A stretch of 64,000 bases of DNA from an uncultured Pelagibacteraceae bacterium (GCA_902546145.1 CACCIT010000001.1:1-64000), one strand, 5' to 3'; positions 52,982 to 63,142 are shown, counted from the first letter of the stretch. Program-made: numbers and translations. The notes: generated from the sequence alone by a model not told the origin.

Positions 52982-54211
52982 ATGAATAAATTTTTAAAAG
53001 AATTTAAAGATAGAGGATATTTCTATCAATGTACTAGTGAAGCTGACTTATCTAATTTATTAGATAAAGAAAAAATTAAAGCTTATATAGGATTTGATTG
53101 CACTGCTGAAAGTTTGCATGTTGGTAGTTTGTTGCAAATCATGTGTTTGAGATTGTTACAAAAAAATGGTCACCGACCAATAGTATTATTGGGAGGTGGA
53201 ACAACAAGAATAGGTGATCCCTCAGGAAAAGATAAAACAAGAAAAATTTTAGATGAAAATGAAATTGAAAAAAATATTAAAAATATTCAAAATATCTTAA
53301 AAAAATTTCTAGACAGTGACGATCCAAAAACTTCACCTATTTATGTCAATAATTATACCTGGCTCAAAGATTTAAATTATATTTCTTTTCTAAGAGATAT
53401 AGGAAAACATTTTACCATTAATAGAATGCTTACATTTGATAGTGTAAAGTTAAGATTAGAAAGAGAACAATCACTTAGTTATATGGAATTTAATTACATG
53501 ATACTCCAAGCCTATGATTTTTTAGAATTAAATAAAAAAGAAAATTGTGTTCTACAAATAGGTGGTTCTGATCAATGGGGAAACATTGTAAATGGTGTTG
53601 AACTTATTAAGAGATATTCTAATAACCAAACATATGGATTAACAACACCATTAATTACTTTAGCCACAGGTGCAAAAATGGGAAAGACTGAAAATGGTGC
53701 TATTTGGTTAGACGAAAAATATTTATCAGCTTATGACTACTGGCAATTTTGGAGAAATGTTGATGACCGGGATGTAATTAAATTTTTAAAAATGTTTACT
53801 GATATTGATATAAGCGAAATCAATGCTTTAGAGAAAAAAAATATTAATGAATTAAAAATATTGTTAGCAAACAAAGCCACAGCTATGTTACATGGAGAAG
53901 ATGCTGCTCAAAATTCTGAACAAGCTGCAAAAGAAGCATTTTCTGGAAATTCTTTGGGCTCTAACTTACCAAGTGTTAAAATTGAAACAAAACAATTAGA
54001 AAATAATGTCAATATAATTGATTTAATAATTTTATCTAAAGCAGAAAATTCAAAAAGTGAGATAAGAAGATTAATTAAGGGTAAAGCTATTAAGATTAAT
54101 GATGCTGTAGTTCCAGATGAAAAATTTATTATTAATCAGGAGCTATTCACAGAGAATTATTTAAAGCTTTCTATAGGTAAAAAAAGGCACATTAAAATTG
54201 AATTAAGTTAG
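52982..54211 (+). CDS. tyrS: Tyrosyl-tRNA synthetase
   Basis: 409 residues, class I. AYIGFDCTAESLHVGSLLQ contains the HIGH-like motif HVGS. The tyrosine pocket follows in FNYMILQAYDF and IGGSDQWGN. KMGKTENG is the KMSKS-like loop. An S4 RNA-binding domain occupies the C-terminal 60 residues. It charges tRNA(Tyr). It ends with a 4-base overlap with the convergent AsmA-like gene. Confidence 0.97.
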   Translation: MNKFLKEFKDRGYFYQCTSEADLSNLLDKEKIKAYIGFDCTAESLHVGSLLQIMCLRLLQKNGHRPIVLLGGGTTRIGDPSGKDKTRKILDENEIEKNIKNIQNILKKFLDSDDPKTSPIYVNNYTWLKDLNYISFLRDIGKHFTINRMLTFDSVKLRLEREQSLSYMEFNYMILQAYDFLELNKKENCVLQIGGSDQWGNIVNGVELIKRYSNNQTYGLTTPLITLATGAKMGKTENGAIWLDEKYLSAYDYWQFWRNVDDRDVIKFLKMFTDIDISEINALEKKNINELKILLANKATAMLHGEDAAQNSEQAAKEAFSGNSLGSNLPSVKIETKQLENNVNIIDLIILSKAENSKSEIRRLIKGKAIKINDAVVPDEKFIINQELFTENYLKLSIGKKRHIKIELS

Positions 54212-55044
54212 TTTCTTTTAATTTTTTCAAGAGTTCTAGTTATAAATCTTGGAGTTAATGTTTTTATTGGGTTTACTGAAGTTTCAAGATCTTTTGGAGG
54301 TCCTTTTATTTTAAAACTTACCCCAAAAACACCCTCTCCTGTTTTATCACCAACTAAAATTTTACCTAATAATGGAATTTTACTTATTGTGTTATTTATA
54401 GTTGTTGCTGGCACCAAAGTCCCTCTCAGACTTACCAATTTTTCTTCTTCCACATAACCACTCATTAATATCGAAATAGCTGGGCCAATTGCATAAAGTT
54501 CATCTATTGTCATAAGATTTTTTTGGTTATTGAATTTCATTTCAAACTCATCAAATCTTATTCCTTCTCCAGTTAAAATATCAGTAATTCCTTGTAGGGA
54601 AGCTAGTGTTAGAAGTTTTGTTAATGCTGGGACCTCTTTTAACTTAAAGTCATAAATTTTAAGATTTGATACTGATTTTTCATTTTTTTTTGTTGATATG
54701 AAATCTAAGTCGCCTTCATCAAATCCTTTTATAAATTTATATCTTTTCACCAAAGGTTTTGCTTTAGATGAATAAAGTTTAGTTATTTTTTCACCGTTGT
54801 TCTTTGTTTCAATAGAAAAAACTATGTTTTTATTATTTTCAAAATTTGCAGATAAATTTGTATCTACAACTTCATTATCTTTAATAAAAATTAACCCTTG
54901 TAAATTTTTAACAAAATAAATTTCATCTATATAAACTTCATTCAGATTTATTTTTAAATTAAAATTGTTCTTAAAAATTTTATTTTCTTTTTCTTTTTTA
55001 CTTTCAAGTAAATTTGTTACTATAGAATTAGCATTCAAGAACAA
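54208..55044 (-). CDS. AsmA/YhdP-like protein, C-terminal fragment (downstream of a frameshift)
   Basis: A TTG at 55044 is the first nominal start, but the frame is open to 55194 with coding-like sequence (KIKINNLILDKDYLIDRF) and no ATG, so this is almost certainly the 3' part of the gene beginning at 56828. It includes the AsmA C-terminal region: LKEVPALTKLLTLASLQGI, then TGEGIRFDEFEMKF and GVFGVSFKIKGPPKDLETSVNP. Such proteins bridge the envelope in lipid transport. The joined protein would be about 873 residues. Confidence 0.75.
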   Translation of the reverse strand: MFLNANSIVTNLLESKKEKENKIFKNNFNLKINLNEVYIDEIYFVKNLQGLIFIKDNEVVDTNLSANFENNKNIVFSIETKNNGEKITKLYSSKAKPLVKRYKFIKGFDEGDLDFISTKKNEKSVSNLKIYDFKLKEVPALTKLLTLASLQGITDILTGEGIRFDEFEMKFNNQKNLMTIDELYAIGPAISILMSGYVEEEKLVSLRGTLVPATTINNTISKIPLLGKILVGDKTGEGVFGVSFKIKGPPKDLETSVNPIKTLTPRFITRTLEKIKRN

Positions 55045-55169
55045 TCCATTTAATTTATAATCGTTTTGTTTTTGTCTTTGAATAATAAATTGATTATCTT
55101 TATTCTCAGTATCAATATAATCAAAATCAATTTTATCAAATCTATCTATTAAATAATCTTTATCTAATA

Positions 55170-56828
55170 TTAAATTATTGATCTTAATTTTATACTAATA
55201 CTTTCAAAATTTAAATTTTTTGAACTTTTTAATATTCCAGCAACTGATAAATTTGTTATTTCATTTATATTTTTCTTATAATTTAAATTTTTAATTTCAA
55301 AATCTGTTTGATTTAAAATTAATTTTAAATCAAAATTGGTTTTTTCTTTATCATTGAGAACAAAGTAATTTATTTCATCATAGTTTTTATCAATTTTTAT
55401 ATTTCCATTACCTGAAAAAGTTAATGAACCATTTTTATATTTGATATTGATTTTATGATTTTGAAGGTTGAGAAATTTTTTTGTAGATGGGAAAAATTGT
55501 TTTAAGAATTCTTGATTTTTTAAATCAACACTTTTTAAATTAATGTCAGATATGAATTCAAAATCCTTATCATTTTTGTTATAAAAATATTTAAAATAAT
55601 CAAAATCTTTATTAAGTTTTACTTTACCTTCACCTTTAAGGGTAAAATCTTTGTTTTTATACTTTAAATTTATTTTATGATTTTCAATATTTATTTGATC
55701 CTTAATAAGTGGAAAATATTCTTGGATAATTTTTTGATTTTTTAATGTTCCATTTTTAATATTTAAATTAGTTTCAAATTCAATATCATTTTGCTCTCTT
55801 TTAAAAGTATATTCAATTTTATTTGTTTTATTATCTAACTTAAATTCACCTACACCATTAGCTATAAGAGCTTTGTTTTCATAAATTAATTTTAATTTAT
55901 GATTATCTAATAAGATTTCACTATTTTGATTTAAAAAATAATTTGGAATTAAATTATTATCATAAATAACTTTTTTAAAATTTATATCAGAGTCTATTTT
56001 TAAATTAGTAAATTTAAATTTATTAGTTATTTCAAAATTAAAAATATTCTCAGAACTAAACTTGGTATTTTTTAAATTAAAGTTATTTAAATTTAAATTT
56101 AATATATTTATTAAATTATCAGATAAAACTGCCTCAGAGTTTTGAATTTTACCTTCAACGTAATGATTATTATTCTTTTTGTTAACTTTTAATAATTTAG
56201 ATGAAAAATCAATTTGATCTGATGCAAATTTAATATCTTTAAATAAATATTTGTCTTTTTCTATATTAAATAAAAAATTAATATTATTAAAATCTAGTCC
56301 ATTAAAAAATTTAAATTTTCCATCTTTCAATAATCCTTTGATTTTGTAATCATTTTTAATTTTTCCATTTTGATCTAAGTTAAGATTTAAATCTAAAATT
56401 ACATGTCCTTTTTTAATGAAAGTTTCCAAAATTAACAATTCTGGTTTGTTACTTGTGGCTCTTATAAATTTTACAAAATCCTTTAATAATATTGACTTTG
56501 TTGCCACCTCAAAATTAGAGGAAACTAATTTATTTTTAAGAATAGAATCAAGTGATACTTGAGTTTTTATATATTCGAGCTCAAGTGGTCTATTTGCATA
56601 ATATATTTTTGCACCAATAGTTTTTGCATTTATTTTAAGTTTAAGTGGATCAAGAATTAATTTTACTTTTTTCAAAGATACATCCAAATTATTATTACTT
56701 TGAACAACTGTGTCTTTTATCTGCTGATTAAATTTGTCGGTTTCTATTCCAACAATGCTTAAATAAAATATTAGTGATATTAAAAATCCTAGAAATAATA
56801 AAAAGTATTTAAAAATGTTTATTTTCAT
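55170..56828 (-). CDS. AsmA/YhdP-like inner-membrane anchored protein, N-terminal fragment
   Basis: 552 residues. One N-terminal membrane segment, IFKYFLLFLGFLISLIFYL, is followed by beta-rich repeats with recurring ENHKINLKYKNKDFT-type units near residues 310-480. This resembles AsmA/YhdP bridges between the membranes. The frame ends abruptly at IKLRSII while coding-like sequence continues in another frame, so the gene is broken by one base at about 55188-55191. It starts 4 bases inside prfB's end and shares its transcript. Confidence 0.8.
   Translation of the reverse strand: MKINIFKYFLLFLGFLISLIFYLSIVGIETDKFNQQIKDTVVQSNNNLDVSLKKVKLILDPLKLKINAKTIGAKIYYANRPLELEYIKTQVSLDSILKNKLVSSNFEVATKSILLKDFVKFIRATSNKPELLILETFIKKGHVILDLNLNLDQNGKIKNDYKIKGLLKDGKFKFFNGLDFNNINFLFNIEKDKYLFKDIKFASDQIDFSSKLLKVNKKNNNHYVEGKIQNSEAVLSDNLINILNLNLNNFNLKNTKFSSENIFNFEITNKFKFTNLKIDSDINFKKVIYDNNLIPNYFLNQNSEILLDNHKLKLIYENKALIANGVGEFKLDNKTNKIEYTFKREQNDIEFETNLNIKNGTLKNQKIIQEYFPLIKDQINIENHKINLKYKNKDFTLKGEGKVKLNKDFDYFKYFYNKNDKDFEFISDINLKSVDLKNQEFLKQFFPSTKKFLNLQNHKINIKYKNGSLTFSGNGNIKIDKNYDEINYFVLNDKEKTNFDLKLILNQTDFEIKNLNYKKNINEITNLSVAGILKSSKNLNFESISIKLRSII
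55188..55191 (-). other. Probable one-base frameshift in an A-run of the AsmA-like gene
   Basis: On the coding strand the sequence AGTATAAAATTAAGATC holds four A bases. One more A would join the 56828 frame (ISIK) to the downstream frame (KIKINN) and remove the stop at 55170. A missing base in a homopolymer could be a sequencing or assembly error, a true mutation, or transcriptional slippage. Confidence 0.7.
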
Positions 56829-57920
56829 TTAATTTTGTAAAGAGATTGTTCTAAAAAATCATCTAATTCTCCATCAAGAATTTTATCTGGACTTGTGCTT
56901 TCAAAATTTGTTCTGTTATCTTTTACCAATCTATAAGGTTGCAAAACATATGATCTTATTTGATGCCCCCAACCAATTTCTGACTTACTGTTTTCTGTAC
57001 TTTGGTTCTCCTCTTCTCTTTTTTTAATTTCAAAATCGTACAATCTTGCTTTTAACATATTCATACAAGTTTCTTTATTTTTATGTTGTGATCTTTCATT
57101 TTGACATTGGACTACTATTTTCGATGGAATGTGAGTAATTCTTACAGCACTATCAGTTGTATTTACATGCTGTCCACCAGCACCACTTGATCTATAAGTA
57201 TCTATTCTCAAATCTTTCTCTAAAATCTCAACATTTATATTTTCATCCACTACTGGGTAAATCCAGACACTTGCAAAACTTGTGTGCCTTCTTGCTCCTG
57301 AGTCAAATGGAGAAATTCTAACCAGACGATGAATGCCTGATTCTTTTTTCAACCAACCAAATACATAATCACCTTCAATTTTTATTGTTGCAGATTTAAT
57401 ACCAGCTTCATCTCCTTTGTGCTCACTAATTAAATTTGATGTAAAACTTTTTTTATCAGACCATTTCAAATACATCCTTCTCAACATATCTGCCCAATCT
57501 TGACTTTCAGTGCCTCCAGCACCTGCATGTATTTCTATATAGCAATCTAATGAATCTGCTTCGTCTGATAAAAAACATTTGATTTCGTTTTTTTTTACTT
57601 CTTTTTTTAAATCTTTAATATTTTGCAATGTTTCTTCCTGAACTGCTAAATTATTTTCCTCTAAAGCAAGCTCATTCAAATCATCAAAATCATTTAATTT
57701 TTGGATAGACTGATTTAAAGAATTTACTAAATCTTCGTAGAGTTTTTTCTCTTTTATAACTTTTTTTGAATTATCTTTATCTTGCCAAAAATTGGCATCC
57801 AACATTTGAGAATTTAATTTTTCAAGTTTTGTGTAAATTTTATTGTTTTCAAAGATACTCCTTAATTCTTTGATTAATTTTATTAATTTCTTCTTTGAAA
57901 TTTTGGTAATTGTTATCCAT
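56825..57920 (-). CDS. prfB: Peptide chain release factor 2, with programmed +1 frameshift
   Basis: The start at 57920 opens MDNNYQNFKEEINKINQRIK and runs to an in-frame TGA after 23 codons (57849-57851). The second part, in the +1 frame from 57848-57850, gives ENNKIYTKLEKLNSQMLDANFW and on to 56825. RISPFDSG near the middle is the RF2 SPF recognition motif, and SSGAGGQHVNTT holds the GGQ catalytic loop. Its ATG overlaps the mrcA stop by one base. A call from 57805 alone would miss the N-terminus. Confidence 0.95.
57849..57863 (-). promoter_or_regulatory. RF2 programmed frameshift site
   Basis: On the coding strand AAGGAGTATCTTTGA has a Shine-Dalgarno-like AAGGAG three bases before CTT and the stop TGA. 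This is the arrangement of the bacterial prfB shift (AGGGGG-TAT-CTT-TGA). Low RF2 gives pausing at TGA and a slip from CTT to TTT, raising RF2 synthesis. Confidence 0.95.
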
Positions 57921-60256
57921 TAGTAAAACTTTAATATGTTTTTTATATCCATTCTATCAGAATTTGAATAAAGAACTTTGCCATCTACAACATTTTTCTT
58001 TTTAAAAACCTCAATTATTGTATTTTTGGATGTAAATTTAGCTTTCTGCCCTGTTGAGGGATCCACAACCATCATAATTGTATCTTTTGCAGCTTTAAAT
58101 GGTCTAGCCTCAGACTTTTTAACAGAATTTTTTATAAAATTTTTAAATATAGGTAGAGCCGTTTTTGATCCTGTTTCAAATTTACCAAGTGGTGTTGGAC
58201 TATCCATTCCTACATAAACACCTACTAAAAAGTTTGATGTAAAACCAATGAACCAAGTATCAGTATTATTATTCGTTGTTCCAGTTTTTCCTGCTATATT
58301 TAATTGTAAATCTCTTAATTTTTTTGCGGTTCCTCTTTGAACCACCCCTTCAAGTATTGACGTCATTTGATATGCAGTTTCTTCAGAAAAAATTTGTGTA
58401 AATTTATTTTTTAACTCAGGATAATCGCCACTAAGATAGGATATTGAATCACAATTTACACAAGATCTCTTATCATTATTATAAATAGTATTTCCCTCAC
58501 TATCTTGAATCCTGTCAATTAAAACAGGTTCAACAAGTTTTCCTCCATTAACAAAAACAGAATAAGCAGATGTAAGCTGCAACAAAGTAGTTTCAGCAGA
58601 ACCTAAGGAAATTGACAAAAGTTCCTCAGGATTTTCATAAATTGAAAGTTTTTTTGAATAGTTAATAATTTTATCTAACCCTAAATCTTGAGCTATTCTA
58701 ACTGTCATTAGATTTCTTGATTTCTCCAATCCAGTTCTGATTGTAGATGGACCATAAAATTTTTTTCCATAATTTTCTGGTTTCCATAACTTTAAATCGT
58801 CTCCTTGATCTAAAACTAAAGGTGCATCCAAAACTAATGATGTAGGTGTATAATTATTTTCTAAAGCAATAGCATAAACGAATGGTTTAAATGCAGATCC
58901 TGGTTGTCTTTTTGCTTGTGTTGCGCGATTAAACTCACTTTTTTTAAAACTAAAACCACCATTAAGAGCCAAAACTCTTCCTGTATAAGGATCCATTACA
59001 ACAATTCCTCCATTTATTTTTGGCAATTGTTGTAAACTATACTTTTTATCTTTTATTTGTTTCACATAAATTATGTCACCAATTTTTAATAATTGGTTAA
59101 ACTCTTTTTTTGTCCATGAAATATCTTTATATTCAATAACACCATCATCTTTATCAATCGTTTCTACAATTGCTGAAAATTTATTTAATTTTTTTACAAT
59201 TGCTAATTTCCAATTAATTGATTTTTCAAGTTTGTATTTATCTAAATCTTTGTACCAATTTGAATTGTAAGGTTTGTTAATTAGTGCTCCCCTCCAACCT
59301 TTTCTCTGATCATAAGAAATTAATCCAGATCTTAGAGAATTAGTTGCTATTTTTTGTAAATCTAAATCTATTGGAGTATTAATATTTAGACCTTGTTTAT
59401 AAACTTTGTCGTAAGTCAAACTTTCTATGACATTTTTTCTAACATCTTCAATGTAGTATTGCGCATCCTCTAAGTATATTTTTTGTTTTTTCTTTAATTT
59501 AATTTCTTGATTGCTTAATTTTTCTAACCATTCAGATGTAATATAATTATTTTCATATAAATTTTTTAAAACTAAATTTCTTCTAAATTTTGCTAAATCT
59601 TTATCTTTATAAGGATTGTATTTACTAGGCGCTTTAGGCAAAGCAGCTAACAACGCAGCTTCTGAATAATTAAGTTCCCTTATAGATTTATCAAAATATT
59701 CCAAACTTGCAGCAGCTACACCATAGGCTCCGCTACCAAGATAGATTTGATTTAAATAAAGTTCTAGTATTCTTTCTTTCGATAACGCTCTCTCAATTCT
59801 AAATGCTAAAATTGCTTCTTTTATCTTTCTATTTAGACTTACTTCATTTGTTAATAGAAAATTTTTTGCTACTTGTTGAGTAATAGTTGATGCACCTTCT
59901 AGTCTTTTAGAGGTGATTATATTCGAAATATTATTTATAATTGCTCTTAGAACACCTTTTGCATCTACACCAGGATGAGAGAAGAAATTTTTATCTTCTG
60001 CAGATAAAAATGAGTTAATTACATTTTTTGGTATAGCATTGTACGGAACAAAAACTCTTTTTTCTTTTGAAAAATCTGCAACCAATTCTCCGTTTCTTGA
60101 ATAAACTTTGCTTGAAACTGGTGGCTTATAACTCTTTAAAAATTTATAATCTGGAATATCGTTAGAGTATTTCCATAAAATACTAAATATTAAAATACCC
60201 AATAATATTAAAATAGTAGAAGAAAATAAAAGAATATTTTTAAATAATTTACTCAT
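57920..60256 (-). CDS. mrcA: Class A penicillin-binding protein 1A (glycosyltransferase/transpeptidase)
   Basis: 778 residues. One N-terminal membrane segment, then the GT51 domain with FLSAEDKNFFSHPGVD, GASTITQQVAKNFLL and RKIKEAILAFRIE. The transpeptidase domain has RQPGSAFKPFVYA (SxxK), KSRNLMTVRIA (SxN) and GKTGTTNNNTD (KTG). It polymerises and crosslinks peptidoglycan. It faces the RNase E gene and is followed by prfB with a one-base stop/start overlap. Confidence 0.96.
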   Translation of the reverse strand: MSKLFKNILLFSSTILILLGILIFSILWKYSNDIPDYKFLKSYKPPVSSKVYSRNGELVADFSKEKRVFVPYNAIPKNVINSFLSAEDKNFFSHPGVDAKGVLRAIINNISNIITSKRLEGASTITQQVAKNFLLTNEVSLNRKIKEAILAFRIERALSKERILELYLNQIYLGSGAYGVAAASLEYFDKSIRELNYSEAALLAALPKAPSKYNPYKDKDLAKFRRNLVLKNLYENNYITSEWLEKLSNQEIKLKKKQKIYLEDAQYYIEDVRKNVIESLTYDKVYKQGLNINTPIDLDLQKIATNSLRSGLISYDQRKGWRGALINKPYNSNWYKDLDKYKLEKSINWKLAIVKKLNKFSAIVETIDKDDGVIEYKDISWTKKEFNQLLKIGDIIYVKQIKDKKYSLQQLPKINGGIVVMDPYTGRVLALNGGFSFKKSEFNRATQAKRQPGSAFKPFVYAIALENNYTPTSLVLDAPLVLDQGDDLKLWKPENYGKKFYGPSTIRTGLEKSRNLMTVRIAQDLGLDKIINYSKKLSIYENPEELLSISLGSAETTLLQLTSAYSVFVNGGKLVEPVLIDRIQDSEGNTIYNNDKRSCVNCDSISYLSGDYPELKNKFTQIFSEETAYQMTSILEGVVQRGTAKKLRDLQLNIAGKTGTTNNNTDTWFIGFTSNFLVGVYVGMDSPTPLGKFETGSKTALPIFKNFIKNSVKKSEARPFKAAKDTIMMVVDPSTGQKAKFTSKNTIIEVFKKKNVVDGKVLYSNSDRMDIKNILKFY

Positions 60257-60356
60257 TTTATTTCCATTATATCTTGGAATTTGTTAAAGATAAGGCATCA
60301 GAGATAAACAAAATTTATTACTAAAAAAAATTAATGAACTTAACAATAAACATATT

Positions 60357-62165
60357 ATGGAAAAAAATTTATATATTGATGCATCGCATCCAAATGAAAC
60401 TAGAGTTGTACTTAAATCAGGCGACAATATTGAAGACTACGAGTACGAAGGTTTAAAAAACAATTTAATAAAAAATAATATATATTTAGGTAAGGTAAGT
60501 AGAATTGAACCTTCGCTCCAAGCGGCCTTTGTTGACTTTGGAAGAGAAAGACATGGATTTTTATCCTTTAATGATATTCAGTCAGATTATTATCAAATAC
60601 CAACAGCTGATCTCGAAAAAATAAAAGAAGAAGAAGAAAAAGCTAGAGAAGAACTTTCAAAGCAAGTTGAGGCAAAAGAAGAAGAAAATATTGCTGAGGG
60701 CAAACTTGAAATAGATGATCCAATAGAGGAAAAAGTTGAAGATGTTGAATCTGATAAAGAGGAAGTAGAGGCTAAAGAAAATTTAGATTCAGAAGAAAAA
60801 ACTGAAAAAAAACCTGAAAAAAGATTCAAATTTAAAAGATACAAAATTCAAGAAGTCATTAAACCCAATCAAGTAATTCTTGTCCAAGTCATTAAAGACG
60901 AAAGAGGTCAAAAAGGTGCTGCGCTAAGCACATTTATTTCAATCGCTGGAAAATACATAGTTTTGATGCCTAACACACCTAAAGGTGGTGGAATTTCTAG
61001 AAAAATATTTAATCCTGCTGATAGAAAAAAAATTAGAACAATTTTAAATGAAATTGAAATTCCTAAAGAGATGGGTTTAATTGTAAGAACAGCAGGTAGC
61101 AACAAAACAAAAAATGAAATCAATAGTGACTTAACAACTCTTATTAATACTTGGGGACAGATAAAAGATAACGCAATTAATTCTATAGCTCCATCTTTAA
61201 TTCATCAAGAAAGTGAAATAATTAAAAGAACTTTAAGAGATATGTACGATGATAGTACTAACCAAATTATTGTTGAGGGAAATGAAGGTTATAAAAAAGC
61301 CCAATCTTTTATGAAAACAATGATGCCATCAAGTGTAAAAAAAGTTAAAAAATATAGAGGAAGAACACCACTATTTATTGAGGAAAATATTGAACAAAAA
61401 TTAAATCAAATTTTTGACTCTGAAATTAAACTTAAATCTGGAGGATACTTGGTGATTAATCCTACAGAAGCGCTTGTATCAATTGATATTAACTCAGGCA
61501 GCTCTATTAAAGGTAAAAATGTTGAGAGCACAGCGTTAGACACAAATATTGAAGCTGCAGAAGAAATTGCAAGACAAATAAAAATAAGAGATTTATCAGG
61601 ATTAATAATTATAGACTTCATTGATATGCTTAGTTACGGCAACCGACGTTTAGTAGAGAGAAAGCTTAAGGAAAAATGTAGATCAGATAGAGCACGAATT
61701 CAAATTGGAAGAATAAGTAATTTTGGTCTCTTAGAAATGTCTAGGCAAAGATTGAGAGAAAGTGCTGTTAAATGGAAGGTGACTTTAACAGACGAGTCTT
61801 TTGCTCAAAAACTATTAAAAATTGTCGAATTGAAGGCTGTAATTAATAAAGCAAAATTTGTTGAAGTAAAAGTATGTGAAAAAATTTCAGATTTTCTAAA
61901 AGAAAACTTTGTTAACGATTTAACTTACTTTGAAAAAAAGAACAAAATGACAATTGATATCATCAGTGACAACTCTCTGATAATTCCAGAATATATTATC
62001 AACGTTCAGAACAAATCTAAAAAAACTATTGAACTTGTTGAGCATTATGAAAAATTAAAAAACTTAGAAACCCAAAATAAAGAAGATAAAATTTCTCAAA
62101 AAAAAGAAGTTAAAAAAATAAAAAAAAATTATAAAAAAAAGAAATATTATAAAAAAACTAAATAA
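60357..62165 (+). CDS. rne: Ribonuclease E/G family endoribonuclease
   Basis: 602 residues. The S1 domain has AAFVDFGRERHGFLSF and, after an about 80-residue acidic Glu-rich insert, resumes with VILVQVIKDERGQKGAALS. VSIDINSGSS and IIIDFIDM carry the two catalytic Asp. RARIQIGRISNFGLLEMSRQR is the conserved C-terminal core block. The CPxCxG zinc-link that usually follows is not visible. The C-terminal region is short and ends in a Lys-rich tail rather than a long scaffold. Initiates mRNA decay and rRNA processing. Confidence 0.93.
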   Translation: MEKNLYIDASHPNETRVVLKSGDNIEDYEYEGLKNNLIKNNIYLGKVSRIEPSLQAAFVDFGRERHGFLSFNDIQSDYYQIPTADLEKIKEEEEKAREELSKQVEAKEEENIAEGKLEIDDPIEEKVEDVESDKEEVEAKENLDSEEKTEKKPEKRFKFKRYKIQEVIKPNQVILVQVIKDERGQKGAALSTFISIAGKYIVLMPNTPKGGGISRKIFNPADRKKIRTILNEIEIPKEMGLIVRTAGSNKTKNEINSDLTTLINTWGQIKDNAINSIAPSLIHQESEIIKRTLRDMYDDSTNQIIVEGNEGYKKAQSFMKTMMPSSVKKVKKYRGRTPLFIEENIEQKLNQIFDSEIKLKSGGYLVINPTEALVSIDINSGSSIKGKNVESTALDTNIEAAEEIARQIKIRDLSGLIIIDFIDMLSYGNRRLVERKLKEKCRSDRARIQIGRISNFGLLEMSRQRLRESAVKWKVTLTDESFAQKLLKIVELKAVINKAKFVEVKVCEKISDFLKENFVNDLTYFEKKNKMTIDIISDNSLIIPEYIINVQNKSKKTIELVEHYEKLKNLETQNKEDKISQKKEVKKIKKNYKKKKYYKKTK

Positions 62166-62931
62166 TACCTTTTAGTGGAGAAGAGGGGTTTCCCATTAAG
62201 GTTTTATCTATTCTTCCTGAATTGTATGATTGTCTTCCAGCAATAACAGCATTTTTAAATGCAAGAGCCATATCAAATGGTTTTTTTGCTTTCGCAATTG
62301 CTGTGTTTACCAATACTCCATCACAACCAAGTTCCATTGCAATTGTAGCATCAGAAGCTTGTCCAAGACCCGCATCAATAATTAATGGAAGTTTTGTTTG
62401 CTTCCTGATTATTTGAATATTAATTTTATTTTGTATTCCTAAACCTGATCCAATTGGTGCTGCTAGTGGCATTATCGCAGCAGCTCCAACATTTTCTAAT
62501 CTTTTTGCCATTAATGGATCATCGTTACAATAAACCATAACTTTAAATCCCTCTTTGGTGAGAACTTCAGTAGATTCTAAAGTTTCAATCATATCAGGAA
62601 ATAAATTTTCCTTATCTCCTAAAACTTCTAATTTAACTAATTTCCACCCACCTATTTCTCTTGCTAACCTCAAAGTTCTAAGGGCTTCTTTAGAATTAAA
62701 ACAACCTGCTGTATTAGGTAAATAGGTAATCTTTTTTGGATCTATATAATCCATTAACAAGGGTTTGTTTTTATCAGAAATATTTACTCTTCTAACTGCA
62801 ACAGTTACGATCTCTGCTCCTGACAATTTGATAGCTTTGGCACATTCAGACATCGTTTTATACTTTCCAGTGCCAACAATTAATCTAGATTTAAATTTTT
62901 TTTTAGCAATGATGAGATTATCTTTTTTCAT
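62158..62931 (-). CDS. thiG: Thiazole synthase ThiG
   Basis: 257 residues, TIM barrel. SRLIVGTGKYKTMSE at the start, VKLEVLGDKENLFPD with the active Lys, and IIDAGLGQASDATIAMELG and GVLVNTAIAKAKKP for the phosphate site match ThiG. It builds the thiazole of vitamin B1 from deoxyxylulose phosphate, glycine or tyrosine-derived imine and ThiS-COSH. It follows thiS by one base and overlaps the convergent rne by 8 bases. Confidence 0.96.
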   Translation of the reverse strand: MKKDNLIIAKKKFKSRLIVGTGKYKTMSECAKAIKLSGAEIVTVAVRRVNISDKNKPLLMDYIDPKKITYLPNTAGCFNSKEALRTLRLAREIGGWKLVKLEVLGDKENLFPDMIETLESTEVLTKEGFKVMVYCNDDPLMAKRLENVGAAAIMPLAAPIGSGLGIQNKINIQIIRKQTKLPLIIDAGLGQASDATIAMELGCDGVLVNTAIAKAKKPFDMALAFKNAVIAGRQSYNSGRIDKTLMGNPSSPLKGII

Positions 62932-62932
62932 G

Positions 62933-63142
62933 TTACCCTCCTCCTATAAAATGAACAATCTCAATTTTGTCGTTTTGATTTAATTTAATTTTGTTAACAT
63001 TTTTTTTATCTATTATTTCTTCATTAAGTTCAATTGCTACTTTTTTCATAGGAATTTTAAGGTGTTTTATTAAATCTGAAAGTTTATATGTTTCAGAAAT
63101 TGATCTGTTTTTACCATTTACTTTGATTTTTATTTTTTTCAT
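62933..63142 (-). CDS. thiS: Sulfur carrier protein ThiS
   Basis: 69 residues, ubiquitin-like. KIKVNGKNRSI at the start and the C-terminal IEIVHFIGGG, whose final Gly-Gly is thiocarboxylated, match ThiS. It brings sulfur to ThiG. No thiF, thiO or thiH is adjacent. It is divergent from aroQ across 16 bases. Confidence 0.92.
   Translation of the reverse strand: MKKIKIKVNGKNRSISETYKLSDLIKHLKIPMKKVAIELNEEIIDKKNVNKIKLNQNDKIEIVHFIGGG

Noticed and set aside
60593-60844. Ser-rich minus-strand frame inside rne
   Set aside because: It is the antisense of the Glu-rich insert (GAA/GAG read as TTC/CTC), with no start context of its own.
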